DNA from: Halichondria panicea | Lineage: Eukaryota; Porifera; Demospongiae; Suberitida; Halichondriidae | Direction: 5' to 3' | Length of the DNA: 64,000 nt | NCBI RefSeq assembly: GCF_963675165.1 | Contig: NC_087391.1 | Span: forward strand, 2,003,001 to 2,067,000 | Part shown: positions 57,887 to 64,000 of the stretch, one piece after another | Numbering within the stretch: the stretch's first letter is position 1 | Layout: every line of letters begins with the position of its first letter | Translations under genes and position numbers: made by a program | Notes under the pieces: generated by a model | Told to the model about the DNA's origin: nothing | The model's input: the letters and a program-made list of their open reading frames with translations, nothing else | Database searches by the model: none

Positions 57887-58094
57887 ATTGCATGTAGCTA
57901 ACTGGCTGGTGGTGGGCCGTTGGGAGAACAACAAGATGCTGTTATAGCTGCAACTCTAGGGGGAGGGGCTGGTCAATTTGCAATTTTGAGATGCAGCCGC
58001 GCCCTTCATTATTAAGTGTGACCTCAACAAAGCTACCAGATCTGGACCTAAGCTAAGAGCTGACTGATCTCGCTAGTATAGAGTAGATCTAAGC
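57887..58094. promoter_or_regulatory. Divergent promoter, SH2 adaptor / K2P channel
   Basis: 208 bp between opposite start codons; bidirectional promoter inferred from spacing. Confidence 0.5.
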
Positions 58095-59512
58095 ATGGCC
58101 ACTGAAGACAAACGCAATTCCACCTCAGAAAAAGCAGGTAAGTTAGCTAGATCTATAATTTATATGTTGAAAGCTTGCATACCAGACACACCCAGTGTTG
58201 TGTTGACCTTTACTTCTTCTTTATATATTTAGACAATGAAGCTGAGGAGGAGATGGTCACTCCTGTGGACTGCTGTACAAGCAAGAATGCCTGCAAGAAC
58301 TGCTGCTGTAGCTTCAACAACTACTGGAAATTTCTAGGTGGTGCCGCCATTGTGTGGATCTACCTCCTTCTGGGTGGCCTCTGTTTCAATGCTCTGGAGG
58401 GTCCCTTTGAGCAGGCAGGACTGGCTAGAATGGAGACTGAGCAAATAGAATCTGCTGCTGCATTAGCCCAAGAACTGAACACCTTCACACAATTCATTGT
58501 GAATTCGACCAACCTTTCGGAAGCAGAAGCTTTGAGCCTTACAAACACTCTGGTTGCCGTGTCCCAAAGGGTTGCCAATGCCGGTGTTAATACGTCACTG
58601 CCCGATCCAGTGTGGGACTTTGCATCTGCTGTGTTTTTTGCAAGCACTGTTGTGACCACTATTGGTAAGTACAAAACTATAATAAATAGCAGATGGACCA
58701 CTAATTGCATTCCATTGTGCAGCCGCCACCCATAATACGATTATTATACCCACATATGCACCTTCTTCATTGTCTATACTGAGTTTTGATACAATAATAA
58801 TGTCTCAGATCACACATCCACATCCACACCCACACACCCACTATATTATACAGGTTATGGTACGATATTCCCTGTGACTGATGGTGGAAAGATCCTATTC
58901 ATCTTCTATGCCGTTGTCGGCATTCCCCTAGCCCTCATCTTCCTCAGCACTATTGGCTCCATATTGTCCGCCTGGTTGGACGCATCCCTCGCTCCTCTGG
59001 GCAGAAAGAAGGGCCCTCTTGTCGTGAAAGTTGTCGGCGCAATAATAAGCTTGCTGATCACACTTATCTTTTTCATTATCATTCCTGCAGCCATTTTTGT
59101 AGCCGTTGAAGGGTCGGACGAGTGGTCATACTTAAACAGTGTGTACTACTGTTTTGTTACTTTGACAACTGTCGGATTTGGTGATTTCTTACCTGGGACG
59201 GACGGTTCGAGAATTTCAGACAATGTAGCTTTGATTGGCCTGTACAGAATAATCACCGCAGTTTGGGTTTGGATTGGACTAGCCCTCTTAGCTACTCTTA
59301 TCTCTGAACTTCAAGGCTTGTTCGAAGGTATTAGTAAAGCTATCCACAAGTACAACGTTCGTAGGAGAAAGAAGAGACGTTTCTCAGTGGCTAGTGATGG
59401 TAACCATGAGCTAACACATGTCGGATCACCACCTAAGTCTCGGGAGAACAGTACAGCACCACCTCAGTCTCCGGACAATAGTACAGCTGTTGACCCACCT
59501 CAAGATCCATAG
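58095..59512 (+). CDS. KCNK: Two-pore-domain potassium channel
   Basis: Exons 58095-58137, 58233-58664 and 58854-59512; 377 aa. K2P channels carry background K+ current and set the resting potential; two subunits form one pore. Four membrane helices and two pore loops are visible. The selectivity filters are TIGYG (157-161; split by the second intron after the first base of the Gly codon) and TVGFGD (264-269). The extracellular M1-P1 cap loop is long and carries NST and NTS glycosylation sites. The start is followed by a Cys-rich cytoplasmic stretch (CCTSKNACKNCCC, about 27-39). The C-tail is short, with a basic RRRKKRR patch after M4 and then SPP/PPQSP repeats. The K2P subfamily is not decided. 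Confidence 0.93.
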
Positions 59513-59690
59513 TGTAGACACTCTTTTAATGACATTGAGTACTGTTAGTTTGCTAGTGTATTAAAAATACAATGGTTATCGTGTGCTTTTGTGAATTATT
59601 TATATTGCTCAGACAATAGATTACAAAGATAACAATAAATACTGTGTTGTCAGCAGGCACAAGTAAACGCAAAGACAAGTAACTTTGGGC

Positions 59691-62600
59691 CTACTTAGTT
59701 CTGAGTTTTCTTTTTTTTGACTGTTTCACTTCTACGTGACATATGGAGCCTGCAGGAATGAGAAGAATGGTATACTATTGCAACTAGCTCTTACATGACG
59801 GTTCAGTTACTAGATCATACAATGCAATTATAGTTACAGTAGTTGCCTTAATAGCTGTACAAAGCATAGATAGTTTATAAAACTCACGTTTCTTGATAGT
59901 GTTCCTAGTGTCCTTTATTGTCTCCATTCTGTTCCAGAGTTGGTCCTCATCCCCACTGCTTTCACAGTCAACAGTCTCAGTCTCAGTCTCAGGCAAACTT
60001 TTCATCTCTGGTAGATTAGGCTCCTGCATTGTATAAGAGCAAGAACACGGAGCTAGAAATATTTCGCTGGAAGTTTTATTTGACTACTACATACAATCAG
60101 TGCTTTCTAGTAACTTGATGATTGCTCAGATGGAAGATATTAATACTTGTTATTCAGAATAATAAACCACATGGCACATACACTTTTGGCACTGAAAAAC
60201 GTTGGCGATATGGTGAGGATCACCTAATTTAAAAACCAAGGTTCTATGGAGTGCAAGGTTTACACTTGCATAGAATGATGGTTACCGTAATAGATAGCCA
60301 CTCTCACAAAAACATGCATGCAGTAAGATCGCCAAACCAATTATTCCTCCCGTTCGCTAAATATAATGCTCACCAAATTTCCCGTAATACAATACACACA
60401 ATACAGTGCACCCTTATAAGTAAAGAACACATGCCAGCCCGCTCACCTTGACCGATTCATTGCTGAAAAGCAAACAGCTGCACTGCAATTTGAGGTAGAC
60501 CTGGATAGCAGGAAACACACAATTATGTAACTATATGCACACAATTCTCTCGGCAGTGAGCTGTATAAATTGTTATGAGTACTTAATTGCCAATAACTAT
60601 GTATGACCTATTTCTTATATCAGTACCTGGTGCAGCAGCTTTGGTCTGTGTGCAGAGTAGACTCTGAGGTATCTATCGAGTCCTGTAGCAGCAATGAGAG
60701 ACTGTTCCCCCTCTCCCCACTCTTCGATGCACCGCACCCCCCCACCAAATCCTCGGTAGCGGCTGACCACACCCCCTGTCCTCAGCTCTACCCTGCCCAT
60801 CTCGCCAGCACTGTTTCCAACAAAGTAGGACCTGCCAGGAACGTTAGGTGGAAAGATTTAGGGGGAGGGTTAAAACCATACCAGAATAGTTGAAAAAGAG
60901 AAATACAACCTTGCAAATGCTCCATTACAAAGCAAATCTTAGAATAGCTTTTATTTTATTATTGAACGCATTTACAAGTACTGATTTTCAACTGCATGCA
61001 TAGTGGTATGGTAGCTGAGTGTACGTACCTGCCATCTTGAGACATTTTGAGGGTTGTGATTGGATGCTCTCCAAACACTGTCGAGTACACTGGCCTCCTC
61101 TGAGCTCTGGTGTCATAGAGCCTCAACTGGCAACAAAAAAATGTATAACAGATGAATGATTCAACAATCGTTGCTATTGCATTATACGGTACTTACCAAA
61201 ATGTTTACACGCAATCAATAAACAGGTACACATGCAAATTGTGTATAGAAGGTAAACATTTGAATATGCAGACACTATCTAATACTGGAACTTGTAGTAC
61301 GGATTCGGCTCACTTGATGATGCCCAGTTCCTACGGCGATGACAGGCTGGTCCCCAGAGTTGAGAGTATAGCCAAGTCTGGTCACCCACACCGGGACACG
61401 GAGGTCCAACTTGTCATTTTTGACCTGAAATACCAATAATTAATGCTAGAGCTGTACGACTGAATAGTGTGTATTTTGCTCAATGAAAATACACTTCGTA
61501 CAAATTCAAAATCTCTACACTATCACGTACTTTGTACGTGTATATCTCTCCTCACATTCTTGGCTTGAAATATTGGCTGATCCAGTTTGTTGCCGTCCCA
61601 CACCTTCAAGTCATTTTCCTTCCCTCCCGTGGCCACTTGCAGCTGTGCTTTGGGACTGACTGCCATACAAGACACATCATCACCCACACATCGCTCCGTC
61701 TATATACAGTGCAGAAGAGTGAAATTGGCAGGTAATTTTCGGGGGCCGTTACTTTTGCAGATTTCAACTAAGCTACAAAATGTTCAACTACGAAAATGCA
61801 TGTTTCATACACAAGTCTGCAAAAAAACTGACATCTTTCGAAAATATTACGAGTGAAATTCAAGCCAATTTGCGAAAAATGTGACCCTCCGTTAATAAAT
61901 CAATTTTTGGCACAGAGAAGTTACTGGTTATTTTCGAGGTTTTTTCGAGGATTGACCTCGAACCTCGAAATGTGGTTTACTCTCTCTACTGTAGGGGTGT
62001 GGTCATTTGAACCACTATCCTTGAAAACAAATCCGCGAAATGTTTAGTTTAAGGTTACGGTCAACCGTTTGCTCATTAATTATTCATGAGCTAGATCTAG
62101 TGATCTTTCCAGCTAGAATGAGCTGGAAGTCCAGCTGAAACGCAGTAGTAATTTCATGGCTCGAATAGACATTTTTACTATAAAGCTTAGGTACAGTCTA
62201 CTGTAGCTTCACTATATGCAGGGCGTGTAGAAGAGATATTTCGAAAAAAGGCTACTGAAAGCTCACAAGAGGCTGTTTTCCTTGGCTCTGGCCGCCATTT
62301 TAAGTGGAGTTAGTCTACATATTATTATTTTGTGAGAGTTTGTTGGCCTGGAAAGAAAAAAACGCTTCTACACGCCCTCCAGAATGGTAAGAAGCATCAT
62401 ATAAGACCAAGAACACAGAGCTAGAAGTGTTTTTGGAAGTTTAAAATGACTACTAGTTTTGTGTTGTTTCTAGTAACTTGATGATCGCTCAGAGCTTCCA
62501 CTGGAAAATGTTTTGAAGACTGATTCTTGTCATACAGGATGATACACCGATATATTTATCATGTGTGTGCTTCAAATTTTTATCATAGTTTCACAAAAAT

Positions 62601-63502
62601 CATTATAAGAAAATCATAAATTATTCATGAGCAAACTGTTTACCGCAACCTTAAGAAATCCGAAAAAATAACCCGCTATATGACGGTAGCAGAATATGAA
62701 TGTGGATATCTGGCCATTTTGTATTATGTACACCACTTAACCAAAATCACTTAACCCTCAAAATAGGTTTTCCACGTTTACCTTGTCCGTGTCTAAAGGC
62801 CAGTAACACAGGCTGCCTCTGTCAGTGCAGGTGATGAGTACCCTAGGAGGGAGAGAGAAGGAGCTAGTTACATCCAGTTACCTTAGTGAAATATATGGGA
62901 GCATTATGCGTTTTGGTCGGCTTGGAAAACATTATATGATACTTATTTCCTCGATTAAACGTCACAATTTCAATGGGATTGTACAGGCTTCGAATAAAGT
63001 CTTAAATGTGAGATAGAAATTTATGCGACATGATAGCTAGCTAGCTTCTCGCATAAATAACATTAGTTATTATCATGCATAAATTTTTGTCTTTACTCAC
63101 TCATTGTGTTTCCCCAGACCCACAAACTGCCCCTCTCCTCCAGTGCAGTCACACTCGGCTGTGAACAGACGATCCTGACAACTGAATTTCTGGACAATGC
63201 CATCTCTGCGTCCACAGTACAGGGCGTCATGTGATTCGTCTTCCCAGCACATGACGGTCACCTCTTTACGCTTGTCAGTCTGGGAGAGGGTGATGGAGGC
63301 AGGTAGATAGTTAGTGGCCCGTCCAGTGGGGAGACACACTCCTAGAAGATGGAGATAAATACAGTGTTTGCGTATGTCAAATACTGCTATTCAAGAATAA
63401 TTATGCTGTCCTACCTTTCAAGACTCCTAGTGATGTTCCTATCCATACGTCTATAGGTGCTCTTGTTGACTCTAAACTAATTCCCTTGACTAAATCTGCC
63501 AT
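59691..63502 (-). CDS. WDR74: WD repeat-containing protein 74 (Nsa1 homologue)
   Basis: Ten minus-strand exons: 63502-63415, 63341-63101, 62842-62782, 61699-61556, 61424-61314, 61126-61029, 60831-60627, 60500-60447, 60023-59888, 59749-59691; 398 aa (human 385). It is a nucleolar beta-propeller protein of 60S pre-ribosome assembly, released by the NVL ATPase, and is also tied to exosome MTR4. Family blocks in order: VWIGTSLGVLKG, a GGEGQFVGLG loop, VATGGKENDLKVWD, FQAKN-VKNDKLDLRVPVW, GTGHHQLRLYD, RRPVYSTVFGEHP, and ATGLDRYLRVY followed by VYLKLQCSCLLFS. The end is lysine-rich (KQSKKRKLRTK), typical of a nucleolar signal. It is convergent with the K2P gene (178 bp). Intron 3 contains a nested pair of mobile elements. 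Confidence 0.95.
60028..60170. repeat. Partial copy of the 62049-62654 element
   Basis: It lies in WDR74 intron 8. Shared blocks are AAGA-CAAGAACAC-GAGCTAGAA, TGACTACTA and TTTCTAGTAACTTGATGAT followed by GCTCAGA, in the same order as at about 62404-62500 inside the larger element. Only this part is preserved. Confidence 0.75.
61727..62687. mobile_element. Outer MITE-like element interrupted by an insertion
   Basis: It lies in WDR74 intron 3. The left part starts GGCAGGTAATTTTCGGGGGC. The right part, after the insertion, is AATCCGAAAAAATAACCCGC followed by TATATGACGGTA, the usual CGGG-family end. The two halves join around 62049/62654. The outer ends are decayed, so the boundary is approximate. 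Confidence 0.6.
62049..62654. mobile_element. 606-bp TIR element nested in the previous one
   Basis: The ends are inverted with a few mismatches: TTAAGGTTACGGTCAACCGT then TTGCTCAT at the left, and ATGAGCAAACTGTTTACCGC then AACCTTAA at the right. Secondary inverted words lie inside (GGGCGTGTAGAAG at 62221 against CTTCTACACGCCC at about 62367). The terminal TTAA recalls piggyBac-type target sites, but TSD and terminus cannot be separated here. No ORF for a transposase is present. Confidence 0.8.
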
Positions 63503-64000
63503 GGCCAGCTAATTTACACGTGGTAGGTAAAGATCCTTATACAAGTAGATATAGACTGCTTTATGATTAAGACCTTTTTACCCTGACGATCCTCCTGACT
63601 CTGAGGTACCGTATAGCGCGAAATGTTCGAGGGGCTTAATTTTCGCGGATTTCGTGGGTTAGAATTCTATATGAAAATTAAGTCCACGAAAATTGTTCTT
63701 TAATTAGAATTACCTGCTATCGTGCAAATATTTAAAGGCGTGGCTTCCGGTAAGGAGTCATTCCGCGAACATTGTGCAACGAAATGGTTTTTAGAGGCCA
63801 TTCCACAAAATATAAGTGCCTCGAAAATTTCGCGCTATACGGTATATCGGAGGCAGAGTGGGGAGGTACAGCGGTTTCAGAGTTCTTGCGCATCTCCAAT
63901 GTCTAGAGCGGAAGTCACTGGTCACGTGATATTCCCAAACATTAAGGTTGCGCCTAAAATCAGTGCAGTGCTTTTCCAGAGCCTGGAGGTGTTGCTTTTC
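63503..64000. other. WDR74 upstream region and window end
   Basis: It holds the third CGCG-type MITE-like element (63607-63844), 104 bp from the WDR74 start codon. A short GC-richer stretch with GGTCACGTGAT at 63919 follows, an E-box-like CACGTG that could serve WDR74 or an unseen gene to the right. No exon is identified. Confidence 0.5.
63607..63844 (+). mobile_element. MITE-like TIR element, CGCG subfamily, copy 3
   Basis: 238 bp, from TACCGTATAGCGCGAAATGT to AAATTTCGCGCTATACGGTA. It is nearly identical to 6976-7213 throughout (same length, same orientation, same TTTAAAGGCGTGGCTTCCGG block). It sits just upstream of WDR74. Confidence 0.93.

Noticed and set aside
1-64000. CRISPR arrays, operons with ribosome binding sites, prophage or bacterial insertion sequences
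   Set aside because: None seen. Gene structure, introns and families are those of an animal nuclear genome.
1-64000. tRNA and rRNA genes
   Set aside because: No cloverleaf with A and B box sequences or rRNA core was noticed on either strand by eye; a tRNAscan run would be needed to exclude them fully.

Overview
The window is nuclear DNA from an animal with a compact, intron-rich, AT-rich genome. It holds 19 protein-coding genes recognisable from spliced reading frames; 18 are complete and one runs in from the left edge. There is also one small unassigned ORF. Exons were joined by hand: GT-AG borders (one GC-AG), conserved phase and family homology agree for every gene. The gene set is metazoan (class C GABA-B-like receptor, iRhom, K2P channel, PLEKHH/MAX-1, MEA1). 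The ciliary gene DRC7, short introns and many small palindromic elements are what I would expect of a sponge, probably a demosponge. That placement is inference. No prokaryotic, viral or organellar segment was seen.

Layout, left to right: sphingosine-1-phosphate phosphatase (+, partial); GABA-B-like receptor (+); acetyl-CoA synthetase ACSS2 (+); TOM20 (-); MEA1 (+); two tandem POT/SLC15-like transporters (+,+); Emi1/FBXO5-like APC/C inhibitor (-); CCDC97 (-); SDHAF1 (+); mitochondrial seryl-tRNA synthetase SARS2 (+); a small orphan ORF (+); PLEKHH/MAX-1 (-, about 10.6 kb); RAD51B (+); DRC7 (-); iRhom-like rhomboid (+); an SH2 adaptor (-); a K2P potassium channel (+); WDR74 (-).

The architecture is regular. 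Five divergent pairs have start codons only 189-244 bp apart (TOM20/MEA1, CCDC97/SDHAF1, PLEKHH/RAD51B, DRC7/iRhom, SH2/K2P), so each pair probably shares a bidirectional promoter. Most convergent pairs end 150-275 bp apart. SDHAF1 and SARS2, both mitochondrial, lie on one strand only 101 bp apart with no AATAAA between them. Several genes serve mitochondria (TOM20, SDHAF1, SARS2), but otherwise the neighbours do not form a pathway.

Repeats lie mostly in introns. One superfamily of TIR elements (TACCGTATAGCG...CGCTATACGGTA and CGGG variants) has at least seven copies, several of them 22-125 bp upstream of 3' splice sites. A second family has ATGCCTCGGTG ends (two copies). There are several single-copy foldbacks, including a 1.17 kb foldback with minisatellite arms and an almost perfect hairpin with arms of about 70 bp. 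Points most worth a second look: the iRhom-like protein has regained the GxSG serine but has Gln for the catalytic His; both POT-like transporters lack ExxER; the SDHAF1-SARS2 linkage; and the position of MITE-like elements at splice acceptors.
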